From Trichoplax sp. H2 (Eukaryota; Placozoa; Uniplacotomia; Trichoplacea): a stretch of 64,000 bases of DNA. Made by a program: the position numbers and the translations under genes. Location: assembly GCA_003344405.1 (NCBI GenBank), contig NOWV01000082.1, positions 267,749 through 331,748 of the forward strand, written 5' to 3'. The notes below the pieces were generated by a model. The model was not told where the DNA came from. It saw nothing but the letters and a program-made list of their open reading frames with translations, and made no database searches. The first letter of the stretch is position 1. Every line of letters begins with the position of its first letter. Positions 24,801 through 37,358 of this stretch are shown here, piece after piece.

Positions 24801-26516
24801 CGTCAGCATATATAGGATGCTACATAGGACTCTTAGCGTGTGCGCTTACACGAAAAGAAATCGTTAGCGGTTCTTACCACTATGAATCAAAAAGTAGCTT
24901 TAGCTATATAACGTAAGCTTATTCTGTAATTTTGATAGAATCCTAATATGTATAGTCCATAGTACTTACACGCAACTTGATTGGTTTTAAAGGTGGTAGT
25001 GGCCGATTTTGCTATTATAACATTAAGCGAAACGTTAACAGTGTCATTCAAAGTATAAGCCTTGATCGAAATAGTTAACATACAAACACTTGTGATAGAA
25101 ATTTGTTGTAGGAATAAACACATAGAATAATTAAGCACAGCTATTAAATCTGCTATTAAGGTCAAAGGGCTACATTCAATTGGGATCTATCAGGTACTTA
25201 CATTTAGATAGACGGACAATATCCATAGCAACGGATCATCTCTCTAAGACATAATAATTATTTAATGTTATAGTATATTAGTGGTGATCGTTTTATTAGT
25301 ACGTGCGTTTGGCAACGCGTTAAGAACATTGATACTAAATTACTAATACTATATTCGTATTAACGATATATAATGAATTCAAACATATCAATAAGCCTGC
25401 AGGTTTCAAAGATCTATGTCAGAGATTCTATTACCAAACAAAGATCATTAGAACACTGAACGCTATTATTATTACAGATTCTGATTATATAAAGCGTTCG
25501 AAATTGGTATAAAGATTCAAGTATCTACAGTAATTTTCACCGAATAGAGTTCTAAGTGAATACCTACACTGTATTAGCCATAACTTCGATTTTTTATTAT
25601 GGAGTTCATCATAGATTCTGTCACAGATTTTAAAGTAGAGTATCTATGGAATTTTTATTTTATTAAGTGTGCACTCACACGCATGAAGATGGAAGGGCTA
25701 AGCGAAGTCGAAATTTTTTTCTACAAAAAAAATAATTTTTAATAATGTATTTATCCATCAAGCATCTGCTAAGTATCGTTTAACATAAATAAATCTATAA
25801 AATTGAGCGGAAATCCGAATTCTTTACACTAAAATTTTCATATTGTTTATCAAAACTTACTTTTTTGTTCCTAGAAACTGGCGGCTTACTTCTCTAAAAT
25901 TAGTTTTAATATTAATGAAATATTATTAAAAATTTTGATAATGCATCTTATTAGATTTTGGTGAGAATTGTATAAACGTATCGTGATCATTTGAAGACTA
26001 CGAAACCTAATTAATAGGTACCACAAATTTTTCTTTTTAATTGTAATCTGAATATTTATTGTTAGTCCCGACATTGTTAGATGTGAAAACATCATCAGCG
26101 TACGTTAATATACAATGTTATCGATTTCATTCTTAACCTTAAGCAACAATCTGCTTAAAAAACTGAATAAACAAGCCTTCAATTTCAACAGATTTTAAAA
26201 TGAATCAGTTGTCTCGTTCATTATAATTGTTTACATGGTCCCACTATGCACTATAATAAGCTATTAATTATTCTAGCAAATTTCTGATTCTATTGTAACT
26301 ACCTTTTAAATCGAAACTTTAATTGAGAATACTCACAACTAGGCTCTTTCCATTCAGCTTAGTCACTATTGGATGCAAATCTTTATTGTTTGAGCCTCCT
26401 TTTGTGATTGATGATGCCCTGTTTTCTTTAATTATTTTGGCATTATTGACATTATCGCAATAGGCAGTAGTCATGATGAATACCGCTACGATTAATAAGA
26501 TTCTCCTTAATTTCAT
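21861..26516 (-). CDS. Secreted precursor built from 12 or more phase-0 microexons, each a peptide cassette
   Basis: Unrecognised gene, about 241 aa in 14 proposed exons: 26516-26337, 25893-25861, 25720-25679, 25243-25202, 25011-24970, 24727-24689, 24599-24543, 24426-24376, 24281-24225, 23737-23696, 23478-23437, 22766-22728, 22532-22503, 21890-21861. Exon 1 encodes a signal peptide (MKLRRILLIVAVFIMTTAYC) and a basic linker. Exons 2-13 are 30-57 nt long, all multiples of three, all phase 0, each with an AG acceptor and a GTAAGT/GTAGGT/GTGAGT donor. Typical cassettes are QDPTDPPPPIYFR, QEPTSPPPSPSQEIPIYFR, QDNTPPPPSQQVPIYFR and QNRPLPPLKPIKLR. Many begin with Gln and end with a single Arg at the exon edge, suggesting monobasic processing to pyroglutamyl peptides. 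The last exon ends TVR-GKK-stop, an amidation-type end. Exon 14 and the exact exon set are the least certain. No domain is recognised; the peptide-precursor role is inferred. Confidence 0.65.
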
Positions 26517-29500
26517 TTTTTACTTTGTTACTATACCTATCATAGAAGAAGGAGCATTTGTTACTGCTGCAATTGAGTTAGTAATAACAGAGAAAGAATA
26601 TCCAAGCAATATTTTAAGGTCGTTATATAAGATTACCAAATCTGATAGCGGTTAGGATAAAGTAATCATAATATAGACTTTAAATCATCAGGCATGTTAT
26701 TCCAAGCATATATTGTAGCATTTCTGAACTAATTGAATTTGAAAACGAATTTTGAACGCAGTCTGAGGCGTAACTTATATTGTACTCATACAGTGACGAT
26801 ATACTCAATAAATGTTGAGTCGAGAAACTGACGAAGTTTTATTTCTAAATCGCTATCTATCGTGAATAATAAAATGGTTAAGCATAAAATAATCAACCTG
26901 TAACTTATAGTTTTACGGTAATTATGTCTATAAACACGCTTAAATCTAATATTACAGCGAAGCAATTTCAGAATCTACATTTCTTTATTCTAATAAACGA
27001 TCATATTTATAGTGTGTACTTCTAAGTACACGGTATAAAGTTACTGAACCTCTGACAGGTCCACGACAAATGGTAATACTATCTGTTAAATGAACACATT
27101 ATCGTAAACCGTCAGCAAAGCGACGGGAGTTTGCACTAGTATTTAACAATTTACACTGTGGAAATCTCTTAGACTCTAGCTAGATTATACCGTAGCATTA
27201 CACTTACATAGAAGTAGCATATTATTATGAATCATTCGTGTCTATAAGTAATTTCCTCCTGCTGTGCTCTTAACATTATAAAAGCTATCTTCTTTTGCCT
27301 ATTTCATTAGTAGTTCTGGCAGTTACACCGTAAGCTTGCACGCTTTACCTATTCTACACCATTATAGTTGTTCGACTAGTCACATCGTTACTCGCATGAT
27401 AATCTTACACGACTATTCTCTTACACTAGCTCAATAAAGATTACTCTTCCGTTAACTATTCTATTGTACTTTATTGTGACTAATGCGAAACTCTCAACCT
27501 TCCGAAACATCGCAATATTGTTGCGGTACACTATTTCAAAGCCCTTGTTTCTATATTCTAACAAGCTACTATATAAAATTCGAACAAGTACAAACCTTAA
27601 CGAGTATTCAAAGTTTCCACTTCAAGGAAATTTGAAAAAGCGCCACGATTGCAATGATAAGTTGTCGCCAAGATCGCACAGAGGGAATAATTTCGGTTAG
27701 AAAAGCAAAGCAAAGTTAACATATATATATACCTTCATTGTCCCTATAAACGATTCATAAATACGATAGATAATCTTTTAACGGAAGTGTTGATAATACA
27801 ACTTATAATTGATGATGTATATTATTTTAATGAGAGAAGTATATTTACAGGATTCGCATACTTTAGCATTTCTGCATTTCAAGAACAAAGCGATGATAGT
27901 ACTGCTATTTTAAATAATTAATTACGGTATGTAATCTAATAAATCAAGCCTTGCAAATTTGAAGACAGTAGCTAGCTTTTGATAAATATAATTATTATTA
28001 TTGAACTAGGATTTTACATACAATTTAAATTTCTTAGAATGAAGCAAATACCTTACGGATAATAGAATACCCAGATACCAGATGACTTTACTTGATTACC
28101 TAAAATTTCAATACGGAAATACGAATTCTAAATTTAGTATCCAATTATTCCTGTATCGAAAGTATTTTCTAATACTACAGTAATAAATGTGATGCTAAAT
28201 TAGCGAACAACATGAATCGAAGTCCTTTTAAATCAGACTTACGGTACACATTATTTAGTAGATTAATTTATTTGTAATATTGTAGTATCATCCGATAAAG
28301 CTCCTATCAATTATAAATTTCAATTTATAGAAGACAAGCATCCTTCTTGATAAACAGTTTACCAAAGATTAGATGGTCGTTACATTATTATTCAACACAT
28401 ATTGGTATTGGAGTATTTCATTCAAATATCAGCGTACCGCTAAATTCAGTTGAATGAGGCAACGCTAATCACTAATGTCTATAAATAGCACCTACAGCAT
28501 CTTGCATTAAGATCATTATTGACGCTAATTGATATACGTGTATAATAAGACGCTAGGGTATTTGCAAATGTTATAATGTTTCCCAAACATTATATCTAAA
28601 CAAAGTAACACCAAACTTCTCATCCATTAGAAGAACGATTATAACCTACACTGTGCGTTAGCGACGCCTCTACGTCATACCCGGTGCGATACCGTAGTAT
28701 ATTATATGCACATGCATACTGTGTTCTGATCCATAGTAAAACCGCTAAATTAATTATTACAGTATGGGCATGCAAGGCGGTATTAACAGTGTGAAAAAAG
28801 GTTAAATGCAGTAAAACGCTAAATGTGTGCTTTCGAAACGAAGTGCAAATCATAATCATACAGTATTAAATATAAAAAGAGAGTGATATACTGTATAACG
28901 CCAAATATGGGTATGCGAATCTCAAAGTATTAATTAAAGGCGCACTGTAATGTGCTTTCTGTACCGTATACCAGCTAAATTATTATAATTATGCAGGATT
29001 AATGATATGATAAAAAGTTATATGCAGTAAAACGCCAAATGCATGCGTTCGAAACAATGTGTTTATTATAACCATACGGTATTAAGTATAAAAAGAGATT
29101 GATATACTGTTTAACGCCAATACGGGCGTGCGAATCTCGAAATTGTTAATTAAAGACACACTGACGCACTGTATAGTACTATACTTTCTGTAGATCCGGA
29201 GTGTGTGTGTAGGTAAAGACGTGGGTATACTTCAAAGTGTGTATACAGATACTCCACCGTACAATCCGTCGGACAAAGAGTATAAAAGTCGAAAGTTTTT
29301 AAAGGTGCGTAGTATGGGTTAGTGATGGATAAATAATTAATCTGCAAGTGATATTTATCATATTACAGTCATTGTTATTGTGCTAATAGCTTATCATAAT
29401 CTAATATACGACATAAGCTATTGCTTAAAATATACATGAAATATTTACTAACAACGGTAACCAGCTGCTCTATTTTAATCCATTTGTGAATGAATTTGCT

Positions 29501-32500
29501 TAAAACTGTAAGGCAATAATATCTTTAGCAAATCAAATATCTTACATACATAAATAATATGATATTAATATAGGAAATGATTGATTTAGGAATAATTAAA
29601 TAACAATATTGATACTATTGACCATATTTAGTAAATATTTTGGTAAGATAGCTTAATGTTAATGTTTTGATCAATCTATCGGTGCTAAATTATTGAAGGT
29701 ATCGTTCTACCTTGCCTTGAGTATCATTTGGCAACTCACATTTTCCGCTGAAATGCGAGATGTTGTCCAATACTTGGAAAGTGTATTTATGACCGGAAAT
29801 TGCATAATTAATTGTATACAATAATTATATTTTTATGCTTCTATCTAAACATTGATCTTACAATAATTATTTCCTACTTTGAGATACTCCAATTTATAAT
29901 TAATGCTTACTAGTCTCATCAAAAGATATTCAATTGTCCTTGTATTCTCACTACTTACGATTATTTTTAGCTAAATAGATCTATTTTTGTTAGTTCCGCA
30001 AAGTAAATTAGGAGACATATTCTAAATGAAAACAGCATAATATCAATGTAATAGTTTCTTTGGAAAACACGTGTAGAATAAATTTTGAAGGTAATTGCAG
30101 AAGTGATGCTTCCTATTTGGTATCTATGAAATACTACTGCCTTAAACTACATTATCAAATAAATAGTGATATAGTATCATATTTTGGGTAAATTTAAAGT
30201 TCTCTCGAAGCTAGTTCTAATTCTATAACAACCAGGAAAAATTTTTATTCTATAACTTGCAGCTATATAAGATTTCTTCAAAGAAATGATAACATCAGTA
30301 CTTATCTAAAATATTATAGACACGATGCTCTGTAATAATGTGCAGTGTACAGAATTATTGGTGTATATTAAATGTGAACTAAAAGTAACCTTAATTAACA
30401 TTTGTAAATAAAAGGTAGTAGCACTATAGTGTGTCTAAGATAAACTCAGCAATTAATCGATAAACTTGAGTGCATTTGATTACTAGCAATAATCATAGAA
30501 GTCTTTAATGAAAGGGACTGTAGCCAATATCAATAGTCATTTTAGCAATATGAACTCAATTTTAAATTATGATAGGAAGCGGGTCCCTTCACTAAGTTTA
30601 CACTTTTTATTAATATTTATCGGCATTTGCTAATCGTTCAAGTAATATTAGAGCGGTCCTGCAGGCGAAGATTATCCCTAGAAATTTTAGTTAACACCTT
30701 GTAATTTACGATACGATATGCTAATTAATGAGTGATTTGAACAACTAAATGATTGATTTAAAGTCAATGCGAAATCGGCTAGTTGGAAATTAAAACTATT
30801 ATACGACGAATATATTGTTGTGTAATATCCTTTTTGCTAAAGTATCTTCAAAAATAATAAAAAAAGAACTACAGTTTCTTGTAAACTTCGCTTTGTTACA
30901 TAAATTAGGTTCGTCTTACAATTACCAAAAATTATCTAGCTGCAATCGGACTATCATCAGTCAATCAAATAATATTAATGAGATTTTATGGGTATCACGC
31001 TGTTAGCAGTTTCTGACTGAAGAATCATGATCTCGGTACCGGTACCTAGACGAGCATAGACAAACTGAGCCAACCTAGACTCTATTAACTTAAAATTGCA
31101 CCATATTCCGTGGAATTTCTACAAATTTTACCAGTCTAAGTTATTACGCGAAAATTCATCAATTATGTGTAATTGTTACAGAATGATTCTTATGTAACGC
31201 AATCGTATATTGTCAATTAAGTCACATAATCAGTTCTAAATTTTCTTTAATGCGATCTGTTCCTAATTTATGCTTCTGATTAAAGTATCACAATACAAAT
31301 CTCGTGGTACTCACATACTTGGTTGGCACAATCTATTCATGTCTCGAATCTTAATATAAACATGTCAATGTAATTGCTACAATATGTACTATAATCATAT
31401 TCTACAGATAGACACCCATAACAATCTTACAATTAAACGTGCAATTTATCTATTTCCGCATAATTCTATAATTTAATGTTAATCAAATTTGGGGCTGTAC
31501 TACAGTCTAATTCGTAAGTCTAAAGTAAACAGCGATAAGGTATTTTAAGGTAGAATTTTCGGGCTTTACACTCAAAATTGTTATTTATGAGATTGCACCC
31601 ACGAACTAGTAAATGAACGTTAATACGTCTTTAGCGTCGGCCATAAACGAACGGTATCTAAATTTAAATTTTTTTATAATTTCGTTAGCGTACAAGTTAG
31701 ATTATATTTAGGCTTCTAAAGTTTGCTTTGTAAGCAATCGATAATTGACTAACATCCTATCCAACTGTAGTACATGAAATCCAAGTCATATAAGATCGAA
31801 TTATGGGATCGAGCACAGAATTGCTCGCCTATTAAGGGTTTTAACGTAGGTTATTTTTCGTCTTATGCACTAATAACATGCAATGGACATCATTTTTTTA
31901 ATTAATTTGACTATGATTTAAAATTCGGAAGACCCAATCTAAGTAACAGCCGACAGGAATCTTATTCACAAGCTATAAATTTTGAAATTATTAATGCGGA
32001 TTATGTTTGTAGCCAATTATAGCACTAATTATTACGTAAGTATATAAAATTCTCAAAGCTATTATATTATTTAGATATAATTTTTTAATTCCTGAATAGC
32101 CTATAATGTTCGAAAGGTTGTTTTCAAAAGATAGTTCGCAAATCTAATAATGCAGCACTAATACAGCTAAATACTTTTGTTCAAAAGCACTACAAATATT
32201 GAAGTGTTTAAGTTCTTTCTTCATAGTTAACAATATCACCCTTACATGCAGCATAGCTGATATCAGTATATGAGCAGAGTGTTATATGATATTCTTGGCA
32301 ATAGATTAAAAAGTAGAATAAATTTAACTGATTAAAAATTAACGTAGGGCATTCGTCGTTTACAGTATTGCAATTAAGAGCGACTAATATGGTAACCGCT
32401 ACGATATCTAAAGATCATTGTTTGATATTAATAGGAGCATTTCCATGCAATAAATAGATGACAAGATTCTTTATCACCCGTAAAGTATGCAACATAATGT

Positions 32501-35453
32501 AATGAAGATTAATTTTTAGAATTCTCCTTTAAGCTTTTATATTATTTTCATAAGTATTGCAGCTTTAAAAATAACTTAATTTGGTTTAACTTAGTATCGT
32601 AACATATTGTAAACCCGACTCCTCTATTCGGGTTAGAACTTAAGAATATTCTGTAGCATAATTTTGATAAGAATATCGCGATATTAGATTGTAATTTATG
32701 TGATATATTTGGTCAGTATCATACTCATGCTTCATTCATGATAAAAACTTGTAGCCCATTTTGATTAAAATATACAGTAGAAATAATGTTACTTCGTTAT
32801 TGAATACAGTGCAAACCCAAACGTTTCGATATAGGTTTTAATTAAGATTGTTAGTCTGTCTTAGTCTTTTTTATAGGTCTATATTATATAATGAAGAAAA
32901 GTATAATTTGTAGATTTAGTAATACTGGGAATCTAGGGTACAATTTATCTGATCATATGTATTTGATTGCTAGTTTTTTTTGGAATACTTTAGAATAGTA
33001 ATTTGATAGTCTGATATCATCAACTGCTCTGCGTAGCATACGCATGTAAAAGGCGACGTAGTTCAGTAGAAACGTAGTTCAAGCCTTAGTTCAAGATAGA
33101 AAATGGGGAATGAGATTTTCCTAAATTCATGAGTAAATCATATTTTACGTTGGTAGTTTGATTGGTTGAGACAATAAATTTTGCTCTTATTGTAATTTTT
33201 AATTGATTTTTACAAGTTATTCGCTAAATTCTAAATAAACTGGTATTTTCCCGTAATTCTCCTAGTTTTGGGGTTTAAAAGTTGTTGGATTTACTTAAAC
33301 TTTTACGTCCGTTATTACTATAAAATATTCCTGTATCAAATTTTCCATGATTTCCATACAGTACTACCATGTATTATTGCCATAATAACCGAATTTATGA
33401 ATTCCTGCCGAGTAATTCACATATACTTGTTTTATAAATTTAAGTTTGTGCATCTTTATCACTTCATTTATCATCATATTTCATTCACACTAGTAAGGAC
33501 TATGAATCTAAAGAATTCTTGTTATTATTGAGCTATTGTCTATAGGGTGCACCCATCAGTAAGAGAATAATACTATTCTAGACTTCTCTTACAAAAATAT
33601 TTTAGGTGCAATGAGTTTTGAATTTTATGAACATATGAAAATTCGGCTTTTCCTATTTTAGAATGCTAAGAATAGCATTTTTGTGGCCGTATTAATTTCG
33701 TCATATTTTATTATTTTTTTATCGAACGTCGAAGATATTATTAATTAATTGAGATAAAACTATTATTTTATTAACTATAATTAAGCCAATTTTACCTTGA
33801 AATTTTGTATCATTAAAACGTTTACAATACATTCAAAATGAGCAAATAACCACCACGTTGCTGGCACTCTGATGCTATTGTCTTCTGTCGCACATCATTT
33901 CTAACAGTAGCAATTGAGGCTCGACTGTCACAAGATTGGAACTAAAAATGAAAATGTAAACTACTTCACTCAAGGATAGGGTACTAACTTGTTGTCATAT
34001 ATAGTGCATTTCTTTTTATGCTAACGTATACTGGTGTCAAATACTACTACATCGCAGACAATTACATAATTAATCATGGTTTGTCATGAAATGCGTATTA
34101 CTGAAGTTATAGAGAGATATGCAGACTTACTAACTATATTATACGATTAAAGTTATCTTTGCATGTATTCTCATATCAGTATATTTAATAAAGTAAATTA
34201 TTGTGATCCAACAAAGTAAAAAGGGTATATTTATGAGAGCACACAGTAGATAATGCAGGATTTATGTTAATAATTATAATCTCATAATCTATGAAAGTAG
34301 ATTATAAATAAGAAAAAGACATTTAGAATACGATGTATACATTTAACTTCAACGATAAAATTATTCTTCATTCTCCTTAATATTTGCTATCTTCCTGCTA
34401 AGTACTATGTGTACAGTAAAATTTTACTGTTACAGTGGTTAAAAAATTAAAATTTGATAGGTTGTACGTTACTCTATAATTATAATTCTAATATCGACAA
34501 TAGAAATTGTAGTTACGTGATCATACATCTATGCATCTTTGTTAAATAAATTATAGTGGTTTCAGGATTTTAAAAGATAGGTCAAATAATACTAGTGCTA
34601 TAATCAAAATTTTTACAAATTCCCATGATTTCTAAATGATTACTAAATCGATTGTTTCGCCCAATTCAAAGACGGCGCATAGTATGATGATTTTTTACTT
34701 CAAACTGAGCTTTATAAGCAGCATATACCATAAAGAAATTTCATCCTTTTAATAAGTTAAATTAACAAAGTGACAGCCAATGTAAACATGCAATAGCCTC
34801 CTTTTTATTCCAAGGAGTTGGATGACATTCTCATAAATCACTGTAGCCTTCTTCAAAACCCTCGAGTAAGTAAATTTTTATACATAGGATAAAATTTTGA
34901 TATCATAGTCTTTTTATCCTGTCTTTAGCTCGTATTGCATATAATGTAGCGCCGTTATAAAACACGAAAACCTGGTATCATCATCATGTAGGTTAATTAT
35001 TAGTTCACTGGCACATCTGGAAGTTATTTTGTAATTTTATTCGTTTTTGGCGATTAAGCTTATACAATTATTAACGGATGAGAACATTATAATTATAGCA
35101 ATCAACACTTGAACATTTTGAGTTCATTAAGTATACTCAGGATAATTTCATACTTCTCAACATTTTATTGCTCCGTGTACAATGTGGCAGTAATTACTTG
35201 ACTTGGTTATACACCAGTCATGTCAAAATATTTATTAATTGAGGGGCTTTAAGGCAAGGAACGTAGAAATTGCGAAATTGATATAAACTAATAATTAAAA
35301 GACGGAACTACAATTTAAATGTGAGGTACAGCATATGAGATGACTACAGATATCAATTTTAGGTAAAGTTATTATACTAGACTGTCATTCTGGAAGCTAC
35401 TGCAGTTATGATCTAGAATAACAAGCGGAGCTTATTCTATTAATGCAGCGGTT
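26517..35453. other. 8.9 kb gene-poor stretch
   Basis: Only short, unrecognised open frames are present. The one repeat structure seen is the degenerate tandem duplication near 28.8-29.2 kb, listed separately. The next gene in this direction is the SITFamide-type precursor. An undetected microexon gene is possible, because such exons are hard to see by eye. Confidence 0.4.
28801..29165. repeat. Degenerate direct tandem duplication, period about 217 bp
   Basis: The segment from 28801 (GTTAAATGCAGTAAAACGCT, then TATAAAAAGAGAGTGATATA) recurs from 29018 (GTTATATGCAGTAAAACGCC, then TATAAAAAGAGATTGATATA) with many substitutions. The homology appears to continue upstream of 28801. No coding content is seen. 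Confidence 0.8.
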
Positions 35454-37358
35454 CTACTTTCCTTCATAAATTATTGGAGGGGGCTGTTTATATTCCCTTT
35501 TTCTATTTATCGAACGCAATTCATCTTTTAAAGCTGATTTTGCAGAGCGATCTTGATCTCCAAACCTTGGTAATCCAAGAAATAATTTTTTCTTCTGATC
35601 ATAGCTTGTCGACATATCTTTAGTAAATCTTTCGCTGCTACGCCTTTTTAACATGGCCATTGGTATTTCGTTACCGGATTCCAAATATACTGTTGGGACG
35701 TCAACAAACCCACCACTTGCTAATCCAGTTGAGTCCAAGTTCCAAATTGGTAGATTATATTTTCCAAAAGCCTTACTATCAGGTGTACTTTGGGCGAAAG
35801 AAAGTTGATAATCAAGACTTGAGGGTTCTGTCATGCTTGTTAGATAAGCTATATCTTCTGGCATCGTGTACATTTCAGGCCCATAATTGTATAATTGCCT
35901 AGCTAACAGATTGTCCCTAGGGACAATAGTTTGCTTTGTCCCTGTTAGAAATTAATTATTCATCACTTTAACGAAGCGATATATCAGGTTTCTTTTAAAA
36001 TTGAGTACAGTATACGCTGGACAATTCAAAACTAACAAAAATTATAAACAATAACAAGAAATACTTACAAGCATCCCTTTTGTGCAAATTGATACTAGGT
36101 AGCCCATACAGCTTAGGTTCGTTATCTCTGTTGCTAAATGTAAGAGTAGGCATTCGAAATTCCATGCGTTTACTATCTCTCTTACCAAACATAATGGGGG
36201 GTATATTTTGTCGGATACTTTCACTATTTCTCTTACCAAACATAATGGGGGGTATATTTTGTCGGATACTTTCACTATTTCTCTTACCAAACGTAATGGA
36301 GGGTATACCTTGTTGGATACTTTTACCATTTCTCTTACCGAACGTAATAGAGGGTATACCTTGTTGGATGCTTTCACTATTTCTCTTACCAAACGTAATA
36401 GAGGGTATACCTTGTTGGGTACTTGCACTATTTCTCTTGCCAAACGTAATAGAGGGTATACCTTGTTGGGTACTTGCACTATTTCTCTTGCCAAACGTAA
36501 TAGAGGGTATACCTTGTTGGGTGCTTTCACTATTTCTCTTACCAAACGTAATAGAGGGTATACCTTGTTGGGTGCTTTCACTATTTCTCTTACCAAACAT
36601 AATAGATGGCATTCCTTGTTGGATGCTTTCACTATTTCTTCTATCAAGGACATCAGAATTGTGAGATTGTCTGCTTACTTTGATATCTGAAATCAAGAAA
36701 GAAATCGTACATTAAATTTTTATTGCTTAACTAGTCTACATTATGAATATATGCATTCGGTAATGATTGCACCCTTTCATGAATGCAGTATAAATACAAT
36801 AGTAACTGTAAGCTTCCTCTGCTACTCGACATCATAGTTATCTTATATTATAGAATGAATTTATGTATTCAAAATTTTCATTTACTCAAGTCTAGAATGT
36901 AAATATGCAAATTCTGGTAATAATAGTATCGTTTTAGTAGTACACTGTAGAACCGAAAAGATCACTTATTACCTTCTAAATTTCTCCTACCAAAGCCTAG
37001 AGGAATAAATGTTGGTTGTTCACGCAAAGTGTGTCTCTTAGCTGATGATATAAAACGAGCATTTCCTAATAATTATGAAGTAATCTTTTAAGAGACTTGC
37101 TTTGCACGTTCGATATCAAAAAAGAGTAATCGATTTTATAACTTTTTAGAACCATAATTACTTCAATGAGTAACTAACTGTAGATAGAATAGTTTAGATC
37201 GAAAATTGTTTACTATTTAAGATTACTACGTTATGCTTTAATATATCATGATGCCAATTTATTCTAAACAGGTATTATTTTATTTTACCTGGCGTAGTAG
37301 CAACCACTACCGCGATCATGAGGATAGTGTAAGATAGGAAAATCGAATTCGTTGCCAT
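35454..37358 (-). CDS. SITFamide-type neuropeptide precursor with nine amidated cassettes
   Basis: Exons 37358-37289, 37065-36973, 36686-36069 and 35941-35454 join in frame (all introns phase 1) to 422 aa. Exon 1 is a signal peptide (MATNSIFLSYTILMIAVVVA). Exon 2 carries QPTFIPLGFGRR, one amidation and cleavage site. Exon 3 holds nine 17-residue cassettes of the type NSESTQQGIPSITFGKR, each ending Gly-Lys-Arg, so each would give a peptide ending SITFamide (first copy SIMF, copies eight and nine PIMF). Two further cassettes have lost the amidation Gly (TFSNR; INLHKR). Exon 4 is a longer spacer with FLGLPRFG, and the protein ends KREYKQPPPIIYEGK-stop, so a final IIYEamide peptide is possible. 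I recall SITFamide among predicted Trichoplax peptides; identity is by motif. Processing would use prohormone convertase, carboxypeptidase and PAM in secretory cells. Confidence 0.88.
36076..36636 (-). repeat. 51-bp coding tandem repeat (eleven units, last two decayed)
   Basis: Nine 51-bp units (36636-36178), each one peptide cassette, are followed by two diverged units (36177-36076) of the same length. The repeat lacks stops in several frames on both strands, which produces long false open frames of 160-203 codons over the same bases. Unit sequences differ mostly by single substitutions, implying recent expansion or gene conversion. Confidence 0.92.

Noticed and set aside
36076-36636. Regularly spaced repeats that look CRISPR-like at first glance
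   Set aside because: The unit is a 51-bp contiguous coding repeat without unique spacers, in a eukaryotic gene.
36042-36690. Three long open frames (160-203 codons) overlapping the SITFamide array on both strands
   Set aside because: They are shadows of a 51-bp repeat that happens to lack stops in other frames. They have no signal peptide, and the minus frame with GKR cassettes plus splice-consistent exons explains the locus.
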